Assembly (NCBI RefSeq): GCF_022398315.1
Contig: NZ_JAKEVF010000002.1
Coordinates: 657,279 to 721,278, forward strand
Reading direction: 5' to 3'
DNA length: 64,000 bases
Origin: Shewanella sp. Isolate11
Lineage (GTDB): Bacteria; Pseudomonadota; Gammaproteobacteria; Enterobacterales; Shewanellaceae
Shown: positions 48,808 to 59,544 of the stretch, in pieces
Layout of the letters: each line of letters opens with the position of its first letter
Position numbering within the stretch: the stretch's first letter is position 1
The notes under the pieces: model-generated
What the model was told of the DNA's origin: nothing
The model's database searches: none
The model's input: only the letters and a program-made list of their open reading frames with translations
Translations under genes and position numbers: made by a program

Positions 48808-49821
48808 TTATGCCTCAAGCAGTTTATTCGCCAATGACTTAGCTTCAAGCCAGCGGCTTTCATCTTCTAATGCGCTTGCCACTTTTGCCGAATCGGCACG
48901 TAATAGATTGGCAGGCATGTTAGGTCTCTCTCTCGGCCATTTAAAATCATTAAGCAGCTCGGTGACACCGCGATTATCATTACAAACCAAAATCATATCG
49001 CAACCCGCAGCCAATGCAGCAGTGGCTTTTTGCTGGTAACCACCAACTACACCAGCGCCTTTCATGCCTAAATCGTCTGAAAAAATCACACCATTAAAGC
49101 CAAGTTCACCACGTAATACCTGCTGCAGCCAAAAAGAGGAGAACCCTGCAGGACTTGGATCAACCTTGTCATAGATAACATGAGCCGGCATGACCCCTTG
49201 CAACATTGACTTCGAGATTAAATCGCTAAACGGTACCATGTCCAAGTCGCGGATAGCTTGTTCACTTCGTGAGTCCACAGGTTTAGCAATGTGAGAATCA
49301 GCCGCCACGCTGCCATGTCCAGGAAAGTGTTTGCCCACAGCCGCCATACCTGCATCACTCATGCCTTCAATGAAAGCAGAAGCCAGCAGTATCACTTGCT
49401 CAGGTGTTGAACTAAAAGCGCGACTACCAATCACTTCACTAATTCCATTAAGGTCAAGTACAGGTGCAAAACTTAAATCGATATCACAGCTCAGCAGCTC
49501 TATCGCCATCAAAAAACCCAGCTCTTTAGCCCATATTCTCGCAAGTGCAATGTCACCTTTTGCCTTAGGTAAAATATCACCCATGGCCGGAATTTTTGTA
49601 AAGCCATCGATAAAGCGTTGTACACGTCCCCCTTCATGATCGACGGCAATCAATAAATCAGCACGAATTTGGCGAATAGCACAAATTAATTCACATAACT
49701 GGTTTCTATCTTGGTAATTGCGGCTAAACAAAATGAGGCCACCAACCATAGGGTGTTGTAACTGTGCTCGCTCTTGTTCCGATACCTGAGTTGATAATAA
49801 ATCCATCATTAGATAGCTCAC
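48808..49821 (-). CDS. nagZ: beta-N-acetylhexosaminidase NagZ
   Basis: Cytoplasmic glycosidase of 337 residues (family GH3) that removes GlcNAc from recycled muropeptides. The GH3 signature KHFPGHGSVAADSH is near 163-176, with its catalytic His/Asp loop, and the nucleophile Asp is in FSDDLGMKGA. The start is GTG at 49821 with a GGGGG tract upstream; the N-terminus SYLMMDLLSTQVSEQER aligns with E. coli NagZ. It precedes ycfP by 68 bp. Confidence 0.96.
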   Translation of the reverse strand: MSYLMMDLLSTQVSEQERAQLQHPMVGGLILFSRNYQDRNQLCELICAIRQIRADLLIAVDHEGGRVQRFIDGFTKIPAMGDILPKAKGDIALARIWAKELGFLMAIELLSCDIDLSFAPVLDLNGISEVIGSRAFSSTPEQVILLASAFIEGMSDAGMAAVGKHFPGHGSVAADSHIAKPVDSRSEQAIRDLDMVPFSDLISKSMLQGVMPAHVIYDKVDPSPAGFSSFWLQQVLRGELGFNGVIFSDDLGMKGAGVVGGYQQKATAALAAGCDMILVCNDNRGVTELLNDFKWPRERPNMPANLLRADSAKVASALEDESRWLEAKSLANKLLEA

Positions 49822-50173
49822 ACTTCCCCCTAAATTTCCTGTTAGATAGCGCTAATACAACAATGAGCGCTATGATAATACTTGCAACAATAGTTCAATA
49901 AACATCTGTTAAATAATGAAATTAAACTTAATACTGTTTTTATGAATTTAGCTAACTAACACCTTGCACTAATATGACTAATCCGAATCACCTTAATTAA
50001 AAAAACTAATGCGAGTTTACCTATCAAAGTATGGGATACTCATAAACCATCAATCTTAAAGTGCTGGCAAGATTAACATACCTTCTCATGCTTTGTTGCC
50101 TGCAAAAATAGCTTTATTAGCCTAAAATCACGAGATTGAATAATGATAACAATTAAAGCAAGCGGGATTTTAA
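49822..50173. other. intergenic region upstream of nagZ and sdaA
   Basis: No gene is visible in this 352-bp divergent gap. ATAGCGCT and AGCGCTAT (49846-49873) form an 8-bp inverted repeat close to nagZ. A 19-bp Fur-like sequence (50139-50157, ATAATGATAA core) lies 17 bp before sdaA. Otherwise the sequence is AT-rich without a clear promoter. Confidence 0.4.
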
Positions 50174-51553
50174 ATGATTAGCGTTTTTGACATGTTTAAA
50201 ATCGGTATTGGGCCATCAAGCTCCCATACCGTAGGTCCGATGAAAGCGGGCAATATCTTTATTAAAGATCTACAACAACATGGTCATTTAGCAGCCACCG
50301 ATGAGCTACGTTCAGAATTATTTGGTTCACTAGGTCAAACGGGTAAAGGCCATGGTACAGGCAAAGCGGTGATCTTAGGCCTGATGGGTGAAGAGCCAGA
50401 GACTGTTGATACAGACGCCATCGATAATATTCTTGAGCAAGTGAATGAAACCCAAACCCTCACCATGCCAAATAATAAAGTGGTCCGCTTCAGCCGCGAA
50501 GACGGAATCACCTACCACAGACGTAAGAGTCTACCCGCACATGCCAATGCAATGACCTTATATGCATTTGCTAAGGGTGAATGTATCTATCAACGTACTT
50601 ATTACTCTGTTGGCGGCGGTTTTATTCTCGATGAAGATGAGATTAAAGCACGTAACGTTTCTCCCGCCTCACCAATTAAATCAGCTCCTTATGACTTTAA
50701 TAGTGCGGCAGAATTGCTTGAGATGTGCCTAGAAAATGGTTTGAGTATCTCCGCATTAATGATGGCCAATGAACTCTCAGTTGCCACCAATGAGGCCGAA
50801 GTAAAACAACGCCTATGGTCCATCTGGCAAACCATGAAAACCTGTATTGAGCGGGGTTATCAAAAAGAAGGCATTATTCCTGGTGGCTTAAAACTACGTC
50901 GCCGAGCCCCCGCGTTGTATCGCCGCTTAAAAGCTGAGGGGAAAACCAATAAAGATCCCTTAATGGCGATGGATTGGGTTGACCTCTTTGCCCTTGCGGT
51001 CAACGAGCAAAATGCGGCTGGCGATCGGGTGGTTACCGCGCCAACCAATGGTGCAGCGGGAATTATCCCAGCTGTATTATGCTATTACGACACCTTCGTT
51101 CAAAAAGTCGATATCGATATCTGTAGCCAATATCTACTCACTGCCGCAGCCATCGGCATCTTATACAAGAAGAATGCTTCAATTTCAGGTGCTGAAGTTG
51201 GTTGTCAGGGAGAGGTAGGCGTCGCATGTTCAATGGCTGCGGGTGCACTGACAGAGATCATGGGCGGTACTATCGAACATGTCGAAAATGCCGCCGAAAT
51301 TGGTATGGAACATAATTTAGGTCTGACTTGCGATCCTGTTGGTGGACTCGTTCAAGTACCCTGTATCGAACGTAATGCCATGGGCGCGGTAAAAGCCATT
51401 AATGCTTCACGCCTAGCCATGCGCGGTGATGGTAACCATAAGGTTTCACTAGATAAAGTCATCAAAACCATGATGGATACCGGTAAAGATATGCGCAGTA
51501 AATATAAAGAAACCGCCAAAGGTGGTTTAGCTGTAAATATCGTCGAGTGTTAA
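50174..51553 (+). CDS. sdaA: L-serine ammonia-lyase (iron-sulfur type)
   Basis: Single-chain enzyme of 459 residues that deaminates L-serine to pyruvate. The N-terminal beta domain starts with [15 protein letters not shown] (10-24). The alpha domain has [14 protein letters not shown], the cysteines [15 protein letters not shown] and [14 protein letters not shown] that hold the 4Fe-4S cluster. Length matches E. coli SdaA/SdaB. AGCGGG precedes the start. A strong bidirectional terminator lies between it and cysB. Confidence 0.96.
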   Translation: MISVFDMFKIGIGPSSSHTVGPMKAGNIFIKDLQQHGHLAATDELRSELFGSLGQTGKGHGTGKAVILGLMGEEPETVDTDAIDNILEQVNETQTLTMPNNKVVRFSREDGITYHRRKSLPAHANAMTLYAFAKGECIYQRTYYSVGGGFILDEDEIKARNVSPASPIKSAPYDFNSAAELLEMCLENGLSISALMMANELSVATNEAEVKQRLWSIWQTMKTCIERGYQKEGIIPGGLKLRRRAPALYRRLKAEGKTNKDPLMAMDWVDLFALAVNEQNAAGDRVVTAPTNGAAGIIPAVLCYYDTFVQKVDIDICSQYLLTAAAIGILYKKNASISGAEVGCQGEVGVACSMAAGALTEIMGGTIEHVENAAEIGMEHNLGLTCDPVGGLVQVPCIERNAMGAVKAINASRLAMRGDGNHKVSLDKVIKTMMDTGKDMRSKYKETAKGGLAVNIVEC

Positions 51554-51602
51554 TTGCTTAGCCTTTATCTATTACGACTTAGCTAATACCAATAGCAAAA
51601 AT

Positions 51603-51634
51603 AAAACCGCCCAAGCTTACACTTGGGCGGTTTT
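51603..51634. terminator. bidirectional terminator between sdaA and cysB
   Basis: AAAACCGCCCAAG and CTTGGGCGGTTTT are perfect complements around CTTACA. Confidence 0.93.
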
Positions 51635-51655
51635 GATATTTGATAAAATAGTAAA

Positions 51656-52633
<978 letters not shown>

Positions 52634-52854
52634 CTATCCTTTGAAAGGTGTGCAATGCTCATGTGGTTGCACAATAATTGTAACTTTAAGTATAAGAAAT
52701 AGTTATAGTGCATGCAGAAAATTAAATCAATCTGGAATATAGCATATATCAAAAATCTATGATGAGAGATTAGCAATACTCTTAAATAAGATAGCTATGC
52801 TAGTATTTTGATTTATTGTAGTATTAACCTAATTATAAAAATAATGGTAACCCA

Positions 52855-53631
52855 ATGATATTTACTTTGGTTCTGATCCTAATTGGTGCTTTACTGCTTC
52901 TAGTTATCGGTATCAATGTGATACAACAGCATAAAGAGCGTGTAGAAGCAGAAAGAAGAATTGAACTCGCACGCCAACGGGCCATTATTGATGAAACTGA
53001 AAATGTCTTGTCTTGTACCGGCATGTTCCCCTGCTCTACCGATATCACCCTTATCCTCTATAAACGCATTCAAGAGGCGTTATTTCAGGCGAGTCATCTA
53101 GGTGGAAGCTTAGCTGCTGACTACCGCCGCCGTTTAATTGATCTCAATGGCCAGATCGAAGCCCTCAATGCTAACCCGAAAAAAAATCCCTCTGTTGAAC
53201 AGTTTCGCTTACCCGATACCGATAAACAGATTTTGACCTTGGTTCAAGTATTAAAAAAACTAAAAGCTATCCTTCGCGCCGAACATAACAAAGGCAAAGT
53301 TGAGCCCACTATTTTCGCTCAAGAAGAGGCTCGCGTAGATAGTTTACAGCTCAGAATTAATGTTGAATCTATGCTTTCTCGGGCACGTACTGCCTGTTTT
53401 ATGAAGCAATATGGCTCATCAAAACAGATGGTTACTAAAGCTTTAGCAACACTCCATACCATTAAGGCGCTGACGCCTAACGATCCTTTCATCATGAAAA
53501 AAGTCGAGGAAGCCAAATTATTACTTGATGAGATAATGGGCGCACAAAAGCTCGCCGAACCCGATGTGGTACAGAGAAAACAGGGCGAAGATGATATTGA
53601 TGTATTATTCCAACCTAAGAAAAAATGGTGA
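52855..53631 (+). CDS. membrane-anchored protein of unknown function
   Basis: Protein of 258 residues. One N-terminal membrane helix (MIFTLVLILIGALLLLVIGI) is followed by a charged, mainly helical region with likely coiled coil (about 22-45). A CTGMFPCSTD segment (about 59-68) has two cysteines. The C-terminus ends in a basic FQPKKKW. I do not recognise a domain. TAATGGTAACCCA precedes the ATG, with no good ribosome site. It shares a terminator with pdxH. A role at the membrane as a helical scaffold is only a guess. Confidence 0.8.
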   Translation: MIFTLVLILIGALLLLVIGINVIQQHKERVEAERRIELARQRAIIDETENVLSCTGMFPCSTDITLILYKRIQEALFQASHLGGSLAADYRRRLIDLNGQIEALNANPKKNPSVEQFRLPDTDKQILTLVQVLKKLKAILRAEHNKGKVEPTIFAQEEARVDSLQLRINVESMLSRARTACFMKQYGSSKQMVTKALATLHTIKALTPNDPFIMKKVEEAKLLLDEIMGAQKLAEPDVVQRKQGEDDIDVLFQPKKKW

Positions 53632-53650
53632 TCCCATTTGACTTACTGAA

Positions 53651-53683
53651 AAAAAACCACCAAGTTCAGTTGGTGGTTTTTTT
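53651..53683. terminator. bidirectional terminator between the unknown gene and pdxH
   Basis: AAAAACCACCAA and TTGGTGGTTTTT are perfect complements around GTTCAG, with a long T run. Confidence 0.93.
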
Positions 53684-53710
53684 ATGATGTAGAAGCTCAA
53701 TTATCTTTAC

Positions 53711-54352
53711 CTAAGGCGCTAATCTCGAAATATCCCAACCCACGTCCTGTCGGCTATAAAGAAAACGATCGTGTAAACGATATTCACCACCTTGCCAAAA
53801 CTCAATACTAGAAGGTTTCACCACATATCCGCCCCAGAATTTGGGTAATGGCACCTCGCCTTTACTAAATTTGGCCTTCATTTCAGCAAATTTACTCTCA
53901 AGCGCCTGACGGGCAGAAATCTTACTCGACTGTTTTGATACCCAGGCCGCTATCTGGCTCTCTTTCGGCCGCGTAATAAAATACTTTAGTACTTCAGTGG
54001 TTGATAATGCTTCTGCAACTCCGGTAATTGCCACTTGTCGCTCAAGGGGATGCCAAGGGAATAACAGACTCACCTTGCTGTTTTGAGCAATTTGTTCAGC
54101 CTTACGGCTCTCCAAATTAGTAAAAAACACAAAGCCGTTATCATCAAAGCGTTTTAGCAACACGATACGTTGAAAAGGCTGGCCATGCTCATCGACTGTC
54201 GCCACCGACATCGCCGTTGGATCCGTTAATACATTGGCATCACGGATCTCTTGCATCCATTTCTCGAATAGCACCATAGGATCATCGGGAAGTTCCTCGC
54301 GATGTAAGCCACCTAAGGTATATTCCCGTCTGATATCATCTAAGTTCGACAT
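53711..54352 (-). CDS. pdxH: pyridoxamine 5'-phosphate oxidase
   Basis: FMN enzyme of 213 residues that makes pyridoxal phosphate, the cofactor of SpeA nearby. [20 protein letters not shown] binds [19 protein letters not shown] and [17 protein letters not shown] are family signatures, and the C-terminus [11 protein letters not shown] is normal. It is monocistronic. Confidence 0.97.
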   Translation of the reverse strand: MSNLDDIRREYTLGGLHREELPDDPMVLFEKWMQEIRDANVLTDPTAMSVATVDEHGQPFQRIVLLKRFDDNGFVFFTNLESRKAEQIAQNSKVSLLFPWHPLERQVAITGVAEALSTTEVLKYFITRPKESQIAAWVSKQSSKISARQALESKFAEMKAKFSKGEVPLPKFWGGYVVKPSSIEFWQGGEYRLHDRFLYSRQDVGWDISRLAP

Positions 54353-54495
54353 CTCTTTTCCTTTACTACATCAAGATTAAACAGGGACTAACTCATTTTA
54401 AAGCATAGGCCCTTGCATCCATCTACCCTGTCGTTGCTATTGCAACAATTAGCCTTAGTGCAACTCAACATTCTTGTAGGCCAATTAAAGCCTAA

Positions 54496-55431
54496 TTAGG
54501 TTAATTCTACAGGGACAAGGTGTTCACAATCCAACTGTTTATAATGATTAATAAAAACCGTTTTTTGCCGTCCAATTGACAATTGAATTTGAGATAAGTG
54601 TTGTGCATCTTTTGCCACAGTATTCGCCAATCCAATTAATTTTGTAGAGTCGATATTAATCATATCCCAACGACTAGGATTAAATGCCGTTAAAAGCACA
54701 TCAAACAGCGAACACACTAGCTCGTCCTGTTCGATATTGGTTTCAATACTGATGTAACAGTTCGGCAGTTGCGGGGTTATATGTAACGTTAAATACTGCT
54801 GCTCTAACACCCCATTTAATGAGTAGCCATAGGGAGTAAACAGATGATCATCAAACTGAAAGTCGGGCAAGCGTTCGGCTAAGCCTAACTGCTGAAAAAT
54901 ATACTGCTTACTCTGCGTCTCAGCACGCAGATACTCGGCAAACTCACCCCGAATATGAAATAGCTGTAAGCCGCTAAAATGGCGACTCAAAGCCTCTTCA
55001 CCATAGGTAAACAGGTAATGATGATGGCTGTCTAAATGACCTAATCGATAGGCTTTACCTGCAATATGTTGACGTAATTGCCACACATCATCTTCAAAAC
55101 GGCTCGACTGAAGGTGTGCATACAGCTCACTCTTGCGCTGATAGCTAAAGCCCTTGATATTCTCACAGCCGACCGACGTTAATATAGCCAAAGTAGTATC
55201 AATTAAACTGGTGTTACCGCAAGTAATTAAGATCAGCTTATGCTGCCAGACGAATAAGCTCGACTCACTAAGCACATAGGCATCACAATAATTATGGGTG
55301 GTTTTCGAAAGGATGCTCGCCCCCGCTTTTGCCAGCACAGTTTGCCAAAATAGTATTTCTCTATCACGAAAACCCGTTTGGCTTTCATCGATAACTATCT
55401 CAATGCGTTTTTCTGCACCTTCAAAAAACAT
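54496..55431 (-). CDS. speD: S-adenosylmethionine decarboxylase proenzyme, eukaryotic type
   Basis: Proenzyme of 311 residues that makes decarboxylated SAM for spermidine synthesis. It matches the eukaryotic AdoMetDC family and not the short E. coli SpeD. FFEGAEK gives the conserved E4 and E7 (human E8, E11). The self-cleavage site YVLSESS lies at 52-58, with cleavage before S57, which becomes pyruvoyl. C71 (human C82), S204 in GYSLNG (human S229) and H217 in LHITP (human H243) complete the site. It is downstream of speA beyond a terminator, and has its own TATAAT at 55467-55472. Confidence 0.92.
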   Translation of the reverse strand: MFFEGAEKRIEIVIDESQTGFRDREILFWQTVLAKAGASILSKTTHNYCDAYVLSESSLFVWQHKLILITCGNTSLIDTTLAILTSVGCENIKGFSYQRKSELYAHLQSSRFEDDVWQLRQHIAGKAYRLGHLDSHHHYLFTYGEEALSRHFSGLQLFHIRGEFAEYLRAETQSKQYIFQQLGLAERLPDFQFDDHLFTPYGYSLNGVLEQQYLTLHITPQLPNCYISIETNIEQDELVCSLFDVLLTAFNPSRWDMINIDSTKLIGLANTVAKDAQHLSQIQLSIGRQKTVFINHYKQLDCEHLVPVELT

Positions 55432-55466
55432 GCTAATAGGGCTGCTCCAGTGAATGATTGATAGTG

Positions 55467-55472
55467 ATTATA
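55467..55472 (-). promoter_or_regulatory. candidate -10 box of speD
   Basis: TATAAT on the minus strand, 36 bp before the speD ATG and just after the speA terminator. No good -35 is visible; the hexamer 17 bp upstream falls in the terminator stem. Confidence 0.35.
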
Positions 55473-55477
55473 TAGCC

Positions 55478-55512
55478 AAAAGCCAGCTTTGACCGAGTCA
55501 AAACTGGCTTTT
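55478..55512 (-). terminator. terminator between speA and speD
   Basis: AAAAGCCAG-T-TTTGAC and GTCAAA-G-CTGGCTTTT form a 15-pair stem plus one G-T pair around a TCG loop. The T run is short (TTTT), so some read-through to speD is possible. Confidence 0.8.
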
Positions 55513-55536
55513 GAGAATTAAAGCTTACACTTTGGC

Positions 55537-57450
55537 TTAAGAGAAATCTTCCAAATAAGTGTAACCTTTTAAGCCCACTTGCAACTCTTCGAGAATATTA
55601 GCACGTTCATCTTCTTGAATATGCTGATTCACCAACTCCTCATACGTACGCATAAAGGACACTGCATCAAGGTTCACATAACGCAAAACATCGGCAACGG
55701 TATCGCCTGCGAGTACAGATTCTATATTCACTAGTCCTTCGTCATCTAAACGCACAACGGCTGAATTGGTATCACCAAACAGATTATGCATATCGCCCAA
55801 AATCTCTTGATAAGCTCCAACGAGGAAAAAGCCAATCAAATATGGACTCTCTGCGCTCCATGCCGGTACAGGTAAAGTGGTTTCAATCCCTTGGCCGTCA
55901 ACATACTGATCGACAATACCGTCCGAATCACAGGTGATATCAAGCATCACAGCACGGCGCTCTGGCTTCTTATCTAATCCACTGAGCGGCATCACAGGAA
56001 AGACCTGTTCGATCCCCCAAGCATCAGGCAAAGACTGGAACAGTGAGAAATTAACGAAAAACTTATCTGCTAACTTTTCATTTAATTCATCAATAATGGG
56101 ACGATGGAAACGGTACTTACCACTCATCACACCTTTTAATTCGTAGCAGACACGCAAATTCATCTGCTCAGCCCAAGCTCTATCGGTAAGACTCATCTGT
56201 CCTAACGCGAATAATGAATGCACTTCAGCCAAATCACTTTGCACGTCATGATAGATCTCAATCAGCGCACGCTGATCAGCTCTGGCACTCACTTCAGTCC
56301 AAGACTGCCACATGTTTTTAAGCTGCTGGGGCGCTTCTTCACTGGGTGGATCGAGTTCTTCCGACTTATAGGCTTCAGTGCCAATAACATCGGTGATCAA
56401 CACGGCATGGTGTGCGGTCAGATAACGTCCCGACTCCGAGATCAATCTCGGCATCGGCTGTTCATACTCATCACACATATCGCGAAGTGTACTCACAATA
56501 TTGTTAGCATACTCAGTTAAACCGTAGTTCATCGAGTTACTACTTTGGCTTCGCGTTCCATCGTAATCCACAGCCAAACCACCACCGACGTCGAAACATT
56601 TAACGTTGGCACCCAGCATTTGCAGCTCGCAATAGAAACGACCAGCTTCACTCACACCACTTCGAATGTCACGAATATTGGCTATTTGCGAACCTAAATG
56701 GAAATGCAGCAGCTGTAAGCAATCAAGCATGTCATTGGCTTTGAGAGAGTCAATCACTGTTAACACTTGCGCCGCTGACAATCCAAACTTAGATTTTTCA
56801 CCGCCACTGGCTTGCCACTTACCTTTACCTTGGAACGCCAAACGTACGCGCAAACCTAATCGAGGTGTTACGCCAAGTTTTTTGGCTTCTTCGAGTACGA
56901 CTTTTAGCTCTGACAGTTTCTCTAAGACGATATAAACGCTATGACCCAGCTTTTCACCAATCAGCGCTAAACGAATATATTCAACATCTTTATAGCCATT
57001 ACAGATAATCACTGAGCTGGCTTTTTGCGCCATGGCTAGCACGGCCATTAACTCGGGCTTACTACCGGCTTCTAAGCCTAACTGCGGCACTTCTTTAGAG
57101 ACTTGGCTGGCTAAGATCTCTTCAACTACAGTCTGCTGCTGATTAACTTTAATAGGGTAAACAAGTAAGTAATCAGATTGATAATCGTAACGCTGAATCG
57201 CTTGGTTAAACGCCTGACAAAGACTATTGACTCTGTGGTGCAAAATTTGCGGAAAACGCACAAGTACGGGTAAAGCAACACCTGATTTGACCATATCTTT
57301 GGCCAACTCATTTAATCCAATACTGTGTTCAGGATGATTCGGATCGGGCGAAACCGTCACCTCACCGGCCTCACTTATGCCATAGAGCCCAGAGCTCCAG
57401 TAGTTAACGTTATAACCTGCATAAGCATCTTTAATAGACCAATTACTCAT
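55537..57450 (-). CDS. speA: biosynthetic arginine decarboxylase
   Basis: PLP enzyme of 637 residues that makes agmatine, the first step of putrescine synthesis from arginine. The PLP lysine is K101 in [11 protein letters not shown]. The TIM barrel has [15 protein letters not shown] and [29 protein letters not shown] follows, then the beta domain and a helical insert. Length fits E. coli SpeA (632-658). No agmatinase gene is in the window. The upstream 423-bp gap has no clear promoter. Confidence 0.97.
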   Translation of the reverse strand: MSNWSIKDAYAGYNVNYWSSGLYGISEAGEVTVSPDPNHPEHSIGLNELAKDMVKSGVALPVLVRFPQILHHRVNSLCQAFNQAIQRYDYQSDYLLVYPIKVNQQQTVVEEILASQVSKEVPQLGLEAGSKPELMAVLAMAQKASSVIICNGYKDVEYIRLALIGEKLGHSVYIVLEKLSELKVVLEEAKKLGVTPRLGLRVRLAFQGKGKWQASGGEKSKFGLSAAQVLTVIDSLKANDMLDCLQLLHFHLGSQIANIRDIRSGVSEAGRFYCELQMLGANVKCFDVGGGLAVDYDGTRSQSSNSMNYGLTEYANNIVSTLRDMCDEYEQPMPRLISESGRYLTAHHAVLITDVIGTEAYKSEELDPPSEEAPQQLKNMWQSWTEVSARADQRALIEIYHDVQSDLAEVHSLFALGQMSLTDRAWAEQMNLRVCYELKGVMSGKYRFHRPIIDELNEKLADKFFVNFSLFQSLPDAWGIEQVFPVMPLSGLDKKPERRAVMLDITCDSDGIVDQYVDGQGIETTLPVPAWSAESPYLIGFFLVGAYQEILGDMHNLFGDTNSAVVRLDDEGLVNIESVLAGDTVADVLRYVNLDAVSFMRTYEELVNQHIQEDERANILEELQVGLKGYTYLEDFS

Positions 57451-57873
57451 ATTTTCTCAACCTGTCTATCGACATTCATATTTGGCTCGCGCAGCGCTTA
57501 CCAACACATTAATGTAATTCAATATCGCCACATCTTGGCACACAAAGGCAACATCAAAACTGTTTGGAGGCCGTATTAAGTATTCGCTTCACACGCCCTA
57601 ATCCATTACCCAAGCTTATCCAGGGATAAAGCAAAAAAGGCGCGCAATTAAACCCCCGAAATAAATTAATTGCAAGTATCAATAACACATTAATTTATTA
57701 CAACCTTTAATGCACTTTTATCACTTCCATAAGACAAATTTTGTCACGTGTAACTGTAAACTTATTAGCCTAGCTAAAATAAATAGCCTTAACCAATAAC
57801 TGCTCAAGCATCTTAGGCAAAATTACTCTATAATCCGCAGTCGAAGTTGTTCGACAAAACCATAGAGAATCCC
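57451..57873. other. intergenic region between speA and cvfB
   Basis: No gene is visible in this 423-bp divergent gap. A TATAAT at 57829-57834 lies 40 bp before cvfB and may be its -10 box, with no good -35. GACAAATTTTGTC (57733-57745) is a perfect 13-bp palindrome. The rest is AT-rich. Confidence 0.4.
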
Positions 57874-58704
57874 ATGATAGAGATAGGAAAATCCTGCACG
57901 TTAGAGATCGTCAAACAGGTCGATTTTGGTGTATATCTTAATGCCCATGAATTAGGTCAAGTCTTGCTACCAAGAAAAGTGGCACCCAAAGAATTTGAAA
58001 TTGGCGATAACATCGAGGTGTTTCTTTATCTTGATTCTGAAGACATGGTAATTGCTACGACCAAGCAACCAAAAGTTCAGGTAGGGCAATTTGCTTATCT
58101 AAAAGCCGTAGCTACTGGTCCTTATGGCGCCTTCTTAGATTGGGGCTTAGATAAAGACTTATTCCTCCCTTTCGGCGAACAACATAGAGAGATTGAGGTT
58201 GGTCGCTCTTATTTGGTTTATGTTTATCAAAACAGTGCCGATGAACGTATTGTTGCGTCATCAAAAGTCGATAAATTTTTAGATAAAACGCCGCCGCCAT
58301 ATCGTAATGGGCAAGAGGTCAGTTTGATCATCGCAGGCACCACTGATTTGGGCTACAAAGCGATTATCGATCATGCCCACTGGGGCGTCATATATAAAAA
58401 TGAAGTGTTTAAACCACTGCGTTTTGGCCAGCGTACTAATGGCTTTATCAAGCGCGTTCGCAGCGACGATAAAATCGATTTGATTTTACAGCGCGGTGCC
58501 AAAGAAGAACTCGATAAACATGCCAACACCATTATGATTAAATTAAAACAATCAGATGGTTTCTTGCCCCTTACTGACAAAACCGATGCTGAAGTAATTT
58601 ATGCCGAATTGGCCATGAGTAAAAAAGCCTTTAAGAAGAGCATCGGCGGTTTATATAAAATGCAGAAAATCACCATAGACACCGACGGTATACGCCTTAT
58701 TTAA
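57874..58704 (+). CDS. CvfB/YitL-family S1-domain RNA-binding protein
   Basis: About 276 residues. Repeated S1-like OB folds are seen: VDFGVYLNAHELGQVLLPRK, then YLKAVATGPYGAFLDWGLDK, and a third region (GYKAIIDHAHWGVIYKNEVF). A winged helix ends the protein (AELAMSKKAFKKSIGGLYK). The CvfB family was named for a Staphylococcus virulence regulator; the bacterial role is RNA binding. ATG at 57874 (MIEIGKSC) is preferred over an upstream in-frame start at 57847. It is followed by a terminator. Confidence 0.88.
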   Translation: MIEIGKSCTLEIVKQVDFGVYLNAHELGQVLLPRKVAPKEFEIGDNIEVFLYLDSEDMVIATTKQPKVQVGQFAYLKAVATGPYGAFLDWGLDKDLFLPFGEQHREIEVGRSYLVYVYQNSADERIVASSKVDKFLDKTPPPYRNGQEVSLIIAGTTDLGYKAIIDHAHWGVIYKNEVFKPLRFGQRTNGFIKRVRSDDKIDLILQRGAKEELDKHANTIMIKLKQSDGFLPLTDKTDAEVIYAELAMSKKAFKKSIGGLYKMQKITIDTDGIRLI

Positions 58705-58761
58705 ACGTATGCGAGGTATTTTTAACCAGTAAAAATGCCAACTTAGCGATTGTCTTTGCAC

Positions 58762-58800
58762 AAAAGCATAGCTCTGTTATAACAAGGCTATGCTTTTATT
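58762..58800 (+). terminator. terminator of cvfB-like gene
   Basis: AAAAGCATAGC and GCTATGCTTTT are perfect complements around a 14-base loop and are followed by ATTTTA. Confidence 0.8.
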
Positions 58801-58814
58801 TTAGATAAGACCTA

Positions 58815-59474
58815 ATGATGAAACTCACTGCACTTGAAGCTCGCGTTATCGGTTGCTTACTCGAAAAAGAAAAAACCACACCAGAACAATACCCACTCTC
58901 ATTAAACGGCCTAACCTTAGCTTGTAACCAAAAATCCAGCCGTGAGCCAGTGATGAACTTAACTGAATCAGAAGTCCAATCAACCTTAGATTCGCTCAAC
59001 AAGAAACGACTAATAAGCGAACAGAGCGGTTTTGGCTCCCGAGTCGTCAAATATAAACATCGTTTCTGCAACACCGAATTCAGTGCATTACAACTGAGCC
59101 AAGCTCAAGTCGCCATTATCTGTTTATTACTGCTTCGAGGCCCACAAACGCCAGGCGAGTTGCGAACTCGTAGTAACAGATTACATCCTTTTAGCGATGT
59201 CGCTGAAGTTGAAAGTGCCCTTATGGAGCTCAACCAGTTAGACTCCCCCTTAGTACAGCAACTGCCTAGAGAACCAGGGAAACGCGAATGTCGCTTCACC
59301 GAACTATTAAGCGAAACGAGTGATAACTTGTCAACAGATGATCTCTCTGTGATCCCCAGCAACACTGATAACCCAGAACCTCATTCCACCGCTTTAGCTG
59401 ACCGAGTATCTCAATTAGAACTGGAAGTCGCTGAGTTAAAACAGCTAGTTTTACAACTAAAAAGTAACAATTAA
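58815..59474 (+). CDS. yceH: YceH-family (DUF480) winged-helix protein
   Basis: Protein of 219 residues of the YceH family. The N-terminal [19 protein letters not shown] and the repeated winged-helix half with [19 protein letters not shown] are family signatures. The C-terminus has a short coiled coil ([20 protein letters not shown]). The cellular role is not known. The start region overlaps ATGATG; either of the first two methionines could be used. Confidence 0.9.
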   Translation: MMKLTALEARVIGCLLEKEKTTPEQYPLSLNGLTLACNQKSSREPVMNLTESEVQSTLDSLNKKRLISEQSGFGSRVVKYKHRFCNTEFSALQLSQAQVAIICLLLLRGPQTPGELRTRSNRLHPFSDVAEVESALMELNQLDSPLVQQLPREPGKRECRFTELLSETSDNLSTDDLSVIPSNTDNPEPHSTALADRVSQLELEVAELKQLVLQLKSNN

Positions 59475-59544
59475 ACACATTTCAACATACCCTGTTGCAT
59501 ACAGAGATGTTAACGTAGGGCAATAATTAAAAAGGGATTTATCA

